Of a stretch of 64,000 nucleotides of DNA, positions 44,200 to 58,430 are shown one piece after another. The first letter of the stretch is position 1, and each line of letters begins with the position of its first letter. Under the pieces are notes generated by a model. The model saw only the letters and a program-made list of their open reading frames with translations, was not told the DNA's origin and searched no databases. The translations under genes and the position numbers were made by a program. The DNA is taken from NCBI RefSeq assembly GCF_943734655.1, contig NC_071353.1:79932909-79996908 (forward strand), given 5' to 3'. The stretch comes from Sabethes cyaneus. Taxonomy: Eukaryota; Arthropoda; Insecta; Diptera; Culicidae.

Positions 44200-44846
44200 C
44201 ATTAAGGTTTTCTTGAATAAATTTCATCAATCATTTTTAAATATCTTTTGACCAGTAGAACCAATCCTTATGAAATTTGGTAAATACATTTACAGTGTTA
44301 AGACCTCTCGTTTAATACTAAAACAATTGAAACTAGATAAATTATCTTGGTTAAAATCGCTATAAAGTATTGTAAGTTTTAACGTGTAACTTCAATTGCT
44401 CATAACTTTCAAACTAAAAGTCCAATCAAAAAACCATTCAATAGTGATCTATCCGGATATATTATCTTTCAAATGAGACTAATAGCGCATAAATCGGCTT
44501 GGCCATCTCTGAGAAACAGGCGATAATTATTACGTTGTCAAAACACGTTTTTAAGCATAACTTTTAAACTACTTGTTTGTATTCAATAAAACTTTCTGAA
44601 AATTTTTATAATTCAGCAAGAGCTTCCATTTGGTACTAAGATCATTGAAATCAGTTGTGTGGTTCCGGAGAAAATCGTGTCACGTAGTTTTCACATTTTT
44701 GCTTATAACTTTTAAACGAAACATCGGACCACGAAGCAATTCAATAGTGATATACTAGGCAATAATACCTTTCAAATGAGACTAATAACGCATAAATCGG
44801 TTCAGCTATATCCGAGAAACAGGCGATAGAAAATGAGCTGCACACA

Positions 44847-44891
<45 letters not shown>

Positions 44892-45031
44892 ACACACATA
44901 CACACACACAGACATTGCTCAGTTCGTCGAGCTCTATCGATTGGTATATGTGATTCGGCCCTCCGGGCCTCGGATCAGTTTCGTGTTTTTCGACCAATTT
45001 CTAAACCTTTGTTATATACTATAACAAAGGT
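44200..45031 (-). repeat. Family A copy 6, 3' part deleted, reverse
   Basis: A minus-orientation copy running from an internal piece near 44200 (AATAAATTTCATCAAT joined abnormally to TATCTTTTGACC) to the 5' hairpin at 45007-45031. It includes a CA-rich microsatellite at 44838-44910. It faces copy 7 head to head and shares the hairpin with it. Confidence 0.75.
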
Positions 45032-47283
45032 AAAAATTGGTCGAAAAACATGAAATTGATCCGAGGCCCGGAGGGCCAAGTCACATATACCAATCGATAG
45101 GGTTCGACGATTTGAGCAATGTCTGTGTGTGTGTGTGGGTGTGTATGTATGTAATGATTTTTTCTATCGCCTGTTTCTCAGAGATGGCTGAACCGAATGG
45201 TTCGCTATTACTTTTGTTTGGAAGGTGTTATTGTCTAGTAGATCACTATTGAGTTGTTTCGTGATACGACGTTTCGTTTAAAAGTTATAAGCAAAAATGT
45301 GAAAAATACGTGACACGGGTTTCTTCGGAACTACATGACCGATTTCAACGATCTTAGTATCAAATGAAAGCCCTTATTAAAGCTAAATTGTTCAGCAATT
45401 TTTAATTGAAAACAAACAAGTAGTTTAAAAGTTATGCTTAAAAAACCTGTTTTAACAAGGTAATAATTATCGCCTGTTTCTTAGAGATGGCCAAACCGAT
45501 TTATGCGCTATTAGTCTCATTTGGAAGATAATATATCCTAATAGATCACTATTGAATGGTTTTTTGATTGGACGTTTAATTTGAAAGTTATGAGCAACCG
45601 TGTACACCACACCAAAATTAACAATAATTTATAATGATTTTAACCAAGATAATTTACCTAATTTCAATTATTTTAATATCAAACGAGAGGTTTTGACACT
45701 AAGAATATATATGCAAAATTGCATAAGAATGGGTTTTACCGGTTAAAAGATATTAACCCTCGGACACTCGCGCCAACTTTTGCAACACAGTTACTCGTGC
45801 GCAAAATAGCCCCAAACTATAGAAAACGTGTGCACTAGAGTTTTGACTGGGAAAACTTGGTTTTAGGTTTATCGAACCTTTGTAAGAGTTTCTTGAAATT
45901 GAAAGCTCTATCGTCTGGTGGAATTTAAATTTTGATTAATCCCCCTAAAAGTGAAATAAAAAAATTGTTTTTCTTCAGTGTCAATATAACACATTGATGT
46001 GTTCTACAAAGTTATAGAACATATTATTACAAGAAATTTTGCTAAAGACAGTAACCTTCTATCTCTGGAGCTAGGCAAACTGGAAGATGACTCTTGTCGC
46101 TTTTGTAACCTAGATAGCGAGAATGCGGAACATCTGCTTTGTAACTGCGTGGCACTTTATCATAGGAGGAGTAAATTCTTTGATGAAGGTTTAATACCAC
46201 CCTCTGTTGTGTGGACAAGTTCGCCCAATAAGGCAATAAACTTTATTCGTTATTCAATACCTTATTGGGACAATGCAATTAGTCAACAAGTGGAAATCAC
46301 TCATACTAATGGTGATAGGACACCGTGACGTGGCTACAGTAAATAGGGGCCCGCCACAATAGATCAAAGAACTGGTCGCAGTGGAGAACGTACCCAAAAA
46401 AAAATCTCTGGAGCGAAGATAGAAATATCTTATTTATTGTATATGAATTTGTAAAATCAGTTTTTCTATTTTAGCTCTTTTTGTAATTGTTGTATGACTT
46501 TTTCATGTACTACAAAATAGTACAAATATTTAAAATACACAACTTTGCTGAAAATAGTATACCTCTATGTTTGTTTGTTTAGGATCTGTAGAACTTTGAT
46601 TCTAAAAAATACCCTAATTTTGACTCCGAATTACTCGACTACCAGCAGACGGATACATTTTAAACATTTTACATTTGCTGATAGTTTTGCTGCATAAATT
46701 TTCCCACCAATTTAAATTATTATTGCATTGAATAATTATGATATTTTGCTCATAATAAGTTTGTTGAAGAATATACATTAGTTAAACAACGGTAACTTTA
46801 TAACAATATGGCGTTGAAAAACCTACACGTGTTGTATAAAATACTACAGCGTGAGTTAATAAAAATTGATGAAAATTATTCATGAAAACTCTATTGATGT
46901 GATTCAAATAGAATGGCATTACAGGAAACTATGCATAGTTCAAAAACCTATAAACTAGACCTTTACTAGACAATGTATATGCTAAAGGATAAGATTTCCA
47001 CTTACAACTTACTTTTATTTGTACTTACTCAGATTAATAACATCTTACTTATCCTTACTCGGCAATTTCATGAAAAAAGGATCTACCAAATTAAAAAGTG
47101 TTCCTATTTTGTTCAAATTTTGTAAACTTATTCAATTTTCGAAAATTTTATGTAAACCAACGCACTACGCAACGATAACCAATAGATGAATTATGTTTCG
47201 AAGACGTGTCGATTTCTATCTCAAATAGCAAGTAAGACCGTATAACAAAGGTTCCTTTCACCACTAGGTGGATTAAATCGGGT
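45032..47283 (+). repeat. Family A copy 7, interrupted by a LINE tail
   Basis: A plus-orientation copy beginning directly after the hairpin of copy 6 (AAATTGGTCGAAAAACATG) and ending with CCACTAGGTGGATTAAATCGGG and T. It contains a short LINE 3' fragment at 46071-46404. No coding sequence of its own. Confidence 0.8.
46071..46404 (+). mobile_element. 5'-truncated LINE tail with TCTCTGGAG target duplication
   Basis: A 334-bp insert within family A, flanked by TCTCTGGAG at 46062-46070 and 46405-46413 and ending in nine A. Its frame (46071-46325) encodes a LINE C-terminus with the zinc motif CRFCNLDSENAEHLLCNC, as in the RNase H-bearing I/LOA/R1 group. The element was severely 5' truncated on insertion. 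Confidence 0.88.
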
Positions 47284-47465
47284 TTTTGATCTTGAATGGA
47301 CCCAACATGATCTTGAATTGGACCTATTTTTGATTTTGGAATGGACCTAAATTAGGATTGTCATAGTTTCTTCCATGTAAATGAACAAAATAATAACAAA
47401 GAATTTTTTTTAATAGTACAGCTATACTACTGTTATTTATTAATAGGACACAAGGTTGAACAGCT
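47284..47465. other. Short stretch with three 'TGAATGGACC' variants
   Basis: 'GATCTTGAATGGACC' and two relatives lie in tandem at about 47287-47350; the same phrase occurs at 34890-35320. No gene. Confidence 0.4.
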
Positions 47466-47822
47466 TTTACCTTTCTTATACTCTGTTAGAAAGGTATGAA
47501 AGTCGGTTGAAAAATTTGAAATCGGTCACAGTCGCCGAGGGTCGTGTTTTTATGTCAGCCCAACAATTGAACAATGTTTCAGTGACTTGATATGTGTTGT
47601 GTATGTATCTGTGTGTGACATTTGCATATTGGAAATTTATTATTACCTGTTGTTCAGATATGGTTGAAACGATTTCCACGTCATAAAAAAATTATCTCGC
47701 CTATTAGTTTAAACCATTCATTAAAAATATGTAATATAACTTCTATTAAACGTAGTTTATCAAGTACAGCGGGGTTCGAGTTTTTGTTTAGTGACTACAT
47801 ATTTCGAAAGCTAAGGTTTTTA
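47466..47822 (+). repeat. Family F 5' region, related in plan to family A
   Basis: It starts ACCTTTCTTATACTCTG with the hairpin partner TTAGAAAGG, continues with a leader parallel to family A (GTCGGTTGAAAAATTTGAAATCGG), a short TGT-rich tract and a single 'TCAGATATGGTTGAAACGAT' module. It stops near 47822 at a GACGTAGGACTACGTC motif. Confidence 0.55.
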
Positions 47823-49716
47823 CTGACGTAGGACTACGTCTTACTGCAAAGTATCTAAAGGTCTGCGACAGCCCCTATCGAACATTTTGAATATAAAACC
47901 GTTGTAATCGTGAAAAATTCGTTAATTAGCGGTATTTATTCAATTTTTGACACATTTTTATACAATTTTTTCAGTTAAAAAATGGTTTAGGTTTTGCCAC
48001 GGTTTCAATTTTGGCAACATAGGTGACACGCATTTGTTGTCAAATTCGAAATCATACTGTAAATGGTGCTTGAAAAAATTAGACATGGTAATTCTACTAG
48101 CTTTAAAGGTAAGGTTAGATACAAGGTTTCAATTTTAAATGATAGTCGATGAAGAACTGTACCAGGTAGAAAATAGGATGTTTCAAAAATGAATATTTTA
48201 GATCTCAGGGTCACTCAATTTCGGTGGACAAGGAGGTATTAATTTTGTCACAAGTCGGGGGGGAGAGGTGCTTAAAGAAAACTTTACATCCCCCAAGAAA
48301 AAAATCAGAGGGGTTGTGTATAAGATACGACCACGGATGACATAGTACAACGTTAGTCCGGTTGCATGATTTTGAATATTTTACTGAACTGATTTTTAAT
48401 CTATCTGTCAATCGACCAAAAGGTGATGTGAAGTCAACCTGCTTACTTATCGGCGGAATATAATACCTTTGCAAAATATTTTTTAAGTTTTTGTCACCCC
48501 CCCCCCCTTTGGAAATTGGCTTGAAAAATCGGGGGGCTAAAAAAAATTTGTAGGATATGAGTATAAAATCAATTGTCCGTGGGCTCTACAGCCTGAAAAA
48601 CTCAAAAAATGAGTGTACTTAACACTTATAGCATGAAACAGAAATGGAAATTCGAATTCGGAGTTTCCGAAAACCGTCCAAAAAAATTCTCTCGTTTTTG
48701 TCTTCTTTTCGTACATTTTTGCATGGAAAATAATAACGTATATATTAAAAGCAAGAACAGATTTGGTTTTCACGCTTAAACTTTAAATAAAAATGCTTAA
48801 AACCCATGTTTTTTGCTCGATTAAAAAATTCACTTTGTTTCCCCCTCCCCACCCCCTTCAGTGGCCCAACACCGGAAGGACAAAAACTTTATAAAATATT
48901 TGTAATGGCCTAATTTTACTTTATTCTGAGCCTCATAATTATTTTAAATAAACTATTTAAAAAATTATCAAATACAATATTATTTTTTTAGGCATATCCA
49001 GTTCGAAAACGGTCCAAATTTTATATTTTTTGCACCATATCATTATCCAGGCCTTTACCTAATTTCTAAATCCTCCATTGACGCACATATGATTTTATTG
49101 CCAAACCGGGTAATTTTGTAGGACGGTTGGGCATCACAAAGTTTCACGAGGGTGAGGGCGTTCTTAACCATCAGAAGTGGCTGCTTCTTTTTACTCAGAC
49201 TAGAGAACAGAGTCTGATTTTGTGACTACAGGATCCGATTGAATTTTATTGGCCTTAGGGTTTTCGGTCAGCGCGCTAAAGGTGTTTTGAAGCTTTGGTA
49301 TATGCTTGATTAACGTGTTTAAACTATTCCTCATCTGAGTTTTGTCAAAACTTAAACTTACAGCAAAACTTTTTGCTGTATTTATATGGAAAATACAGGA
49401 CGTTATTTGTTCATGAAAAAAAATTTTGATTCCAACCATTTTTACGATGTTGCCCGTAGATAGTTAAGCAGGGATAACCACTTTAAATAGAGTTTGGAAT
49501 ATCAGCTTCGTAACTCAATTCGAAGTTTCAATATTAGGGTTTCCTATACAATAAAGCTATATATAAATCTTCGGAATTGTATTCTCAAATAACTTGTTTC
49601 ATTCTTCTGTGCATTACTTTTAATGATACAAGAATTGTCCCGTTTAGCATAATTTGGGAATTTTTTTTACATAGGGCGAACAAATTGGGAAAATTTTACT
49701 CTACTTATATAGATTA
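47823..49716. other. Mixed non-coding stretch, family E terminus and possible LINE ORF1 debris
   Basis: GACGTAGGACTACGTC is at 47825-47840. The family E terminus ATCAGAGGGGTTGTG, followed by a partly conserved stretch, is at about 48305-48345. On the minus strand from 49439 to about 49050, two frames give protein-like sequence (LIKHIPKLQNTFSALTENPK and, shifted, YKITRFGNKIICASMED), reminiscent of LINE ORF1/gag proteins, but this is weak. Runs of C occur near 48497. Confidence 0.35.
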
Positions 49717-49989
49717 CTAGCTGACCCGACAAACTTCGTATTGCCACAAATTAACCTGTGTTGTACATAAATCATGAATCTCGGATGATCTTTGTCACTT
49801 CTCGAGTTTTGCAAGCCCCCCAGTGGGCGGCGCTTCCGACGGCGGGTCACCGGCAACACTCGCGACCGGCTCGTCCTGAATGATCTAGTGTTACTATAGA
49901 TAGTTTTTGTGGTCTTGTTATTGATTAATGTTTTATGGAAGAGTCTCGAATTTCTCGAGTTGGATTAGTTTTTGAGTTTCGCAAAAATT

Positions 49990-51720
49990 TCTGTTTTATT
50001 TGTATGAGAGTCCATATCCCCCTACCACAGGGGTGAGAGGTCTCTAACTATCATAAAATAAATTCAAGACTCAAAAATCTCCTACATGCTAAATTTGGTT
50101 CCATTTGCTTGATTAGTACTCAAATTATAAGGAAATTTGTATTTCATTTGTATGGGAGCCCACCCTCTTAAAAGGGAAAGGGGTCGTAATACACCACAGA
50201 AAAAAAATTCTGCCATCTAAAACTCTCACATGCCAAATTTGGTTCCATTTGCTTGATTAGTTCTAAAGTTATGAGGAAATTTGTATTTCGTTTGAATGGG
50301 AGCCCCCCCTCCTAAAAAGGTAAGAAGTCCTAATTCATCATGGAAAAAATGGTTGCCTCCAAAAACACCCACATGCCAAATATGGTTCCATTTGCTTGAT
50401 TAGTTCTCGAATTATAAGGAAATTTGTATTTCATTTGTACAGGAGCCCCTCCTCTTAAAGTGGGGAGGGGTCCTAATTCACCATAGAAAATTTTCTTGCT
50501 CTCGAAAACCTTCACATGCCAAATTTGGTTGCATTTGCTTGATTAGTTCTCGAGTTATGAGGAAATTTTTATGGAAGTCCCTCCTCTTAAAGGGGAGAGG
50601 AGTTATAATTCCTCTTATAAAGAGGGGAGGGGTCTCAATTCACCATAGAATAAATTCTTGTCACCAAAAAAAACACCCACATGCCAAATGTTGTTCTATT
50701 TGCTTGATTAGTTCTCGAGTTAGGAGGAAATTTGTATTTCATTTGTACAGGAGCCCCCCCTCTTAGAGTGGGGAGGGGTCCTAATTCACCGTAGAAAATT
50801 TTCTTGCCCTCGAAAACCTTCACATGCCAAAGATGGTTCCATTTGCTTGATTAGTTCTCGAGTTATGAGGAAATTTGTATGGAAGCCCCCCCTCTTAAAG
50901 GGGAGAGGAGTTACAATTCCCCTTATAAAGAGGGAGGGGTCTCAATTTACCATAGAATAAATTCTTGTCACCGAAAACACCCACATGCCAAATCTGGTTC
51001 TATTTGCTTGATTAGTTCTCGAGTTATGAGGAAATTAGTATTTCATTTGTATAGGAGCCCCCCCTCCTAAAGTGGGGAGAGGTTCTTATTCATCATAGAA
51101 AACATTCTTGCCTCCAAAAACACCTACATGCCAAATTTGGTTCCATTTGCTGGATTAGCTCTCGAGTTATAAGGAAATTTGTATTTCGTTTGTACAGGAG
51201 CCCCCCCCCTCTTAAAGTGGGGAGAGGTCCCAATTCATCATAGAAAAAAATTTTGTCTTCAAAAACACACACATGCCAAATTTGGTTCCATTTGCTTGAT
51301 TAGTTCTCGAGTTATGAGGAAATTGGTATTTCATTTGTACAGGAGCCCCCCCTCTTAAAGTGGGGAGGGGTCCTAATTTACTATAGAAAATATTCTTGCT
51401 CTCGAAAACCTTCACATGCCAAATTTGGTTCCATTTGCTTGATTAGTTCTCGAGTTATGAGGAAATTTGTATGGAAACCCCCCCTCTTAAAGGGGAGAGG
51501 AGTTATAATTCCCCTTATAAAGAGGGGAGGGGTCTCAAATTACCCTAGAATAAATTCTTGTAACCGAAAACACCCACATGCCAAATTTGGTTCTATTTGC
51601 TTGATTAGTTCTCGAGTTATGCAGAAATTTGTGTTTCATTTGTATGGGAGCCCCCCCTCGTAGTGGGGGGAGGGGTCTCTAACCATCGCTAAAACCTTTC
51701 CTGGCCCCAAAAACCTCTAC
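49990..51720 (-). repeat. Tandem ~150-bp array of C-left
   Basis: Repeated units each hold ACTCGAGAACTAATCAAGC, then GGAACCAAATTTGGCATG, a purine-rich block and a (C)n/(G)n block. Unit lengths vary through deletions. The unit is the same as in C-right and the third copy. Repeated ~65-codon open frames here are by-products of the array. Confidence 0.85.
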
Positions 51721-51775
51721 ATGCAAATTTTCACGCCGATTGGTTCAGTAGTTTTTGATTCTATAAGGAACACAG

Positions 51776-52765
<990 letters not shown>

Positions 52766-53044
52766 AATCCTTCTTTATAGGTATAGAAGATATAGATTAC
52801 ACTTTTGCTTCGTGCTAAAACAAATACGTAAAATCCAATTGAAAAATTTAAGTGTAACTGGTTTTCTGCTAAATGCAAATGACGCAAAAATAGTTCTTTT
52901 TTAAGGGGCATAATACCTTTTACACCATATTTTTTGCCTAATCTATACCTATAAAGAAGGATTTCGTTCTGTCTGTCTGTCTGTCTGTCTGTCTGTCCTG
53001 TGTTCCTTATAGAATCAAAAACTACTGAACCAATCGGCGTGAAA

Positions 53045-54810
53045 ATTTGCATGTAGAGGTTTTTGGGGCCAGGAAAGGTTTTAGTGATGGTTAGAGACCC
53101 CTCCCCCCACTAAGAAGGGGGGGCTCCCATACAAATGAAACACAAATTTCTGCATAACTCGAGAACTAATCAAGCAAATAGAACCAAATTTGGCATGTGG
53201 GTGTTTTCGGTGACAAGAATTTATTCTAGGGTAATTTGAGACCCCTCCCCTCTTTATAAGGGGAATTATAACTCCTCTCCCCTTTAAGAGGGGGGGTTTC
53301 CATACAAATTTCCTCATAACTCGAGAACTAATCAAGCAAATGGAACCAAATTTGGCATGTGAAGGTTTTCGAGGGCAAGAAAATTTTCTATGTTGAATTA
53401 GGACCCCTCCTCACTTTAAGAGGGGGGGGCTCCTGTACAAATGAAATACCAATTTCCTCATAACTCGAGAACTAATCAAGCAAATAGAACCAAATTTGGC
53501 ATGTGTGTGTTTTTGAAGACAAAATTTTTTTCTATGATGAACTGGGACCCCTCCCCACTTTAAGAGGGGGGGGGGGGCTCCTATACAAATGAAATACAAA
53601 TTTCCTTATAACTCGAGAGCTAATCCAGCAAATGGAACCAAATTTGGCATGTAGGTGTTTTTGGAGGCAAGAATGTTTTCTATGATGAATAAGAACCTCT
53701 CCCCACTTTAGGAGGGGGGGCTCCTATACAAATGAAATACAAATTTCCTCATAACTCGAGAACTAATCAAGCAAATAGAACCAAATTTGGCATGTGGGTG
53801 TTTTCGGTGACAAGAATTTATTCTATGGTAAATTGAGACCCCTCCCTCTTTATAAGGGGAATTGTAACTCCTCTCCCCTTTAAGAGGGGGGGCTTCCATA
53901 CAAATTTCCTCATAACTCGAGAACTAATCAAGCAAATGGAACCAAATTTGGCATGTGAAGGTTTTCGAGGGCAAGAAAATTTTCTATGTTGAATTAGGAC
54001 CCCTCCTCACTTTAAGAGGGGGGGCTCCTGTACAAATGAAATACCAATTTCCTCATAACTCGAGAACTAATCAAGCAAATGGAACCAAATTTGGCATGTG
54101 TGTGTTTTTGAAGACAAAATTTTTTTCTATGATGAACTGGGACCCCTCCCCACTTTAAGAGGGGGGGGGCTCCTATACAAACGAAATACAAATTTCCTTA
54201 TAACTCGAGAGCTAATCCAGCAAATGGAACCAAATTTGGCATGTAGGTGTTTTTGGAGGCAAGAATGTTTTCTATGATGAATAAGAACCTCTCCCCACTT
54301 TAGGAGGGGGGGCTCCTATACAAATGAAATACAAATTTCCTCATAACTCGAGAACTCATCAAGCAAATAGAACCAAATTTGGCATGTGGGTGTTTTCGGT
54401 GACAAGAATTTATTCTAGGGTAATTTGAGACCCCTCCCCTCTTTATAAGGGGAATTATAACTCCTCTCCCCTTTAAGAGGGGGAGTTTCCATACAAATTT
54501 CCTCATAACTCGAGAACTAATCAAGCAAATGGAACCAAATTTGGCATGTGAAGGTTTTCGAGGGCAAGAAAATTTTCTATGTTGAATTAGGACCCCTCCT
54601 CACTTTAAGAGGGGGGGCTCCTGTACAAATGAAATACCAATTTCCTCATAACTCGAGAACTAATCAAGCAAATGGAACCAAATTTGGCATGTGTGTGTTT
54701 TTGAAGACAAAATTTTTTTCTATGATGAACTGGGACCCCTCCCCACTTTAAGAGGGGGGGGGGGCTCCTATACAAACGAAATACAAATTTCCTTATAACT
54801 CGAGAGCTAA
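53045..54810 (+). repeat. Tandem ~150-bp array of C-right, first part
   Basis: About eleven array units in plus orientation, the reverse complement of the C-left array with high identity and similar order (TAACTCGAGAACTAATCAAG and related). Broken at 54810 within the phrase 'GAGAGCTAAT|CCAGCAAATGG' by a LINE; it resumes at 60894. Confidence 0.85.
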
Positions 54811-56045
54811 TTATAATTAGTGTTCGACATCGGAACGAAAATTGAAGTCCGGGTTCCGGTCCGGTCCGGTCCGGTAAAAAATCGGAACGAATTTTTTAGG
54901 TCCGATTTCGTTCCGGTCCGATTTAGCTTTGTTCCGGTTCCGGTCCGATTCCGGTCCGGAAGTCCGAAATTGTCCGGATGCAAAATTGACCAATTTTTAA
55001 AAAATAGGTAAATGTCAAAGGCAAAGCTTTGAATGTGTGGAACCTTCCGTAACTACTAAACGCTAACCGGCCTGAAACGGATAATTTAAAAAAAATGGAA
55101 ATGCGACACCATTAACTGATGCTTGGTAGCTTACCAATCTTGGAATGGTACACTTTAAGACATGAAAGTCAGCTTTTAATTAAATAATTGCCTGTCAATC
55201 GCCAGTTTATGTTCTGAATCTTTGAATTTGAAAATTAATTCAAATTCGCGATTTTTTATTTTCTCAGGAAACTTCCAATCAAATTTTACAGTTTTCTCGG
55301 ACATCACTTGCTTCAAAAGTTTATAACTTTTGAACAATTTGTTTTATGAAACGGCAAAAAATTCTTAGCCACTTGACAAAAATACCAGTTGGAAAAAATA
55401 TTTCTCACGGTGGTGGAAAACTCCTGAAGAAAAAAAAAATCACTGCAGTGAAATTTTTGACACTAACAGATAAATGAATTATCTAATAAGAAAAAAATAC
55501 AGTGGACTCTTGGAAAAGTTAACTCTCTGAAAAGTTAATTGTTCAGAAAAGTTAAGCGAATATTAGCTCCCATGCAACACATGCAATTTTTGCCTTAACT
55601 TTTCTGAGAGTTTAAATTTTTTGGTTATCCAAAGCGTTCATTCACACACGTGTGGTTTCCTTCTATCTTTAATTCTCCTTTTTCGATTTCTTAACGCCTT
55701 TTCACAGTTTCTTACAGAGTCTCATCATAACTGGGATTTAATTAAACTCTTGTACCGGACAGTTGTAGCAACAGTTCAATACGGGCACATACTTTTCTCA
55801 GGATTTTTGATAACATACTAGAAAAGCGCAAACTTAGATTGAATTTTAAATGCTAAAGAAGGAACAGCAGGGACGAAAAATAAACACGAACATTACCAAA
55901 ACGTTGGCGTTGATTTCGAAAAATCAAAAGTTAACTAGTATAACCGACTATTTTAAATTTACTGAAAGGAACTAAGTATTATTCCATAAAGAGGTTTTTT
56001 TTCTTTTTTTTTTCTTTTTTTCGGGTTATCTAACTGGTCGCTTAA

Positions 56046-56977
56046 TCTTCTATACCTATAAAAATGGATTTCTGTCTGTCTGTCTGTCGGTAAGTTCCTT
56101 ATAGAATCGAAAACTACTGAACCGATCGGCGTGAAAATTTGCATTGTAGGATTTTTGGGGCCGAGGAAGGTTCTTATGATGGTCAGAGACCCCTCCCCCC
56201 ACCAAGAGGGAGGGCTCCCATACAAATCAAACACAAATTCTGCATAACTCGAGAGCTAATCAGGCAAATAGATTAAAACTTGACATAAGGGTATATTTGG
56301 AGATAATTTTTTTTAATGGTGCACCCTTCTTCTCTTTAGGAGGGGAATTATGACCCCTCCCCCTTTAGGGGAATGAAATACAAATTTCCTCATAACTCGA
56401 GAACTAATCAAGCAAATGGAACCAAATTCGGCATGTGGGGGATTTTGTAGACAGGATTTTTTTGTCATGACTTTTCCATAAAACATAACAGACAATAACA
56501 AGACCACCAAAAACTTTCTGCAGCCCCCCGCAGAAATCAGCTCTGTCTAGGTTGATTTGTTTTCCTAGGTCTACCTCTATTACTTTCCTTCAGTTGGATC
56601 CGAACGAGCGACAACGAGTGAGGAGAGGATCACCCCGAGGATCGAAATGGTACTTTTCATGAAAAGGTTTTCCGTGAAATGGGACATTCCGCGTAAGGTT
56701 TTTCGCGAAATGGTATTCAGCGAAATGTTATACAATCACGGCGCATATTTAAGTGCTATAACGCTTAACAGGGGGATTGTTTTCTACTTTATTGTTAGGA
56801 AAAATTGAAAATTTGTAAATTAAAATACCCATGCTCTCATAGTGACGTAACTGCCAAAATGAGTTATCTTAGGTTGAGCTCCTCAGAAACTTGCTAAACT
56901 CGAGATTGTGACAGATTCACGATTTATGTACAACACATTTTAATTTGTGGCAATACGAAGTTTGCCGGGTCAGCTAG
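56046..56977 (+). mobile_element. Helitron-like element C3, compact 932-bp copy
   Basis: Begins TCTTCTATACC after A, has only four CTGT units, two to three array units, and ends GCCGGGTCAGCTAG before T. The 3' hairpin GGCAA..TTGCC (loop of 8) lies 11 bp from the end. It shows the minimum form of the family. Confidence 0.8.
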
Positions 56978-57260
56978 TAGCATATAACACTCTGCGCTGA
57001 GCCCTTTTGTGATGTTAACAAAGTGTCAGAGAGACCTCAAACATCAGTTATACCTGACGAGGCAGGCAATGTCGCCCACTTAAAAACAGGTAGAGTCCCA
57101 AGCATAGCCGTCACGCCTTTGCCCGCAGGCGGAGGCGTTCCGGCCCTGCGCAGACTCCATGAACTGGCTCTAAGATCTCTCTGCGAAAGGCCGGAATGCC
57201 ATATTTGAAATATAATGATGACGATGATGATGATAATGATGATGATGATGAGAAGAAAAA
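56978..57260 (+). repeat. Possible LINE 3' tail with (GAT)n end
   Basis: GC-rich sequence (57020-57195) with a frame similar in texture to LINE C-termini (VPALRRLHELALRSLCERPECHI) is followed by an AT-rich 3' part and an ATGATGATG tract at 57210-57252, a form of tail seen in some LINE clades. Weak evidence. Confidence 0.35.
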
Positions 57261-57610
57261 TGATAGATCGAATTTGTAAATGTGCTTTGGACTTTTTGTA
57301 CTACTTGAGTTAGACTAATCTCATATTTTTATTCTTGACCTTGAAATGCGGTCATACTTGAGTTGTAAAATGTAGTATAGTGAAGTGGAGGATTCGTCAG
57401 CCCCGTCTGACACCGGTCATCAACCGCGCGGCCGCTTTCTATTTTCTAACACAAACAACGACAAATGAACTAATAGGAAAGACAAATTTCGGAGCATTGG
57501 CGGTTATCAACTTATCAGGGCAAATTGAATCTTTCATTCCCCCAGCATTTATGCACTGTCCCAAGATACACAGTAAATTGAGCGCAGTACAACTCGGACG
57601 TTCGCGGTAG
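57261..57610. other. Non-coding stretch
   Basis: No recognised gene or repeat; an open frame at 57380-57610 has no known domain. Confidence 0.35.
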
Positions 57611-57619
57611 TCGACAGAA

Positions 57620-57885
57620 GTTTTAGAGCTTATAAAGCTTTATAGAGACGCACCCGCCTTCCTACCCTCGAGACCAAAGAGCTAGTGCAGTAAAGCTGTG
57701 GGCTTAAACGTCTCTCTAAGACTCAACCCCTCCCTATCGACAGACCCCGCGGCCGGCCATCAGAGCACAGGTCAGCCACGGGGTCAGTGCAAAAATCCTA
57801 CTGACTATTTAGCAGCACCGCCCAGCCGAGACTCGAACACACGACACGAATTGACCTAATTTTCCCATCTGCTATCTAAGCACTT
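57620..57885 (-). repeat. tRNA-related SINE copy S3 (minus)
   Basis: Read on the minus strand: box B-like GTTCGAGTCTC at about 57830, then CTGGGCGGTGCTGCTAAATA, TCAGTAGGATT, GCTCTGATGGCCGGCC, GGGGTCTGTCGATAGGGAGG. The body matches S1 and S2. Confidence 0.6.
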
Positions 57886-58430
57886 CTATTATTATACCCG
57901 TAATCATTATAGAGTGGTCCTTCGGCATCCAACAGGATCTGGTATCCCACTTACATCCCCTTACTAGCCCTAAGCCAACCAATCCGACATTTTTCGGACA
58001 TATTTGTGACAGCTGTAAATAGGGATGAATCCCAAAAACATTCATCTATTAATTATCAGAGATCCCCATACTGGCCTTATTCTTAAACGGAATAAAAGCA
58101 CTTTCTGAACAACGCAACAATCGCATTTGGTAAATTTTCACCCCGAGTTCCTCTTGAAATCACAAAAGCATTTTGACATATACCCACAAAGCCCTACACC
58201 ACGACAAGGTTCAGTTTTATCGTAGGGAAGCATTATTTCATAAAGATCTTGCTACATATTTCTTTATGTTACAACTTCCAGATACTTAAAAATGAGTATT
58301 CTGCATCCGAGAATATATTTTTCGCTTTTGTGTTTATCATTTTCAATGACTCTTAGGACTACTCACAAAAGGTAATATTTCGAAAAAGTTAATCGACCCA
58401 TTCACCAATCGATTAACTTTTCCGAGAGTC
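57886..58430. other. Non-coding stretch within the Tigger-like element
   Basis: AT-rich, no recognised gene. Ends in the right TIR of the Tigger-like element (TTAACTTTTCCGAGAGTCC). Confidence 0.4.
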
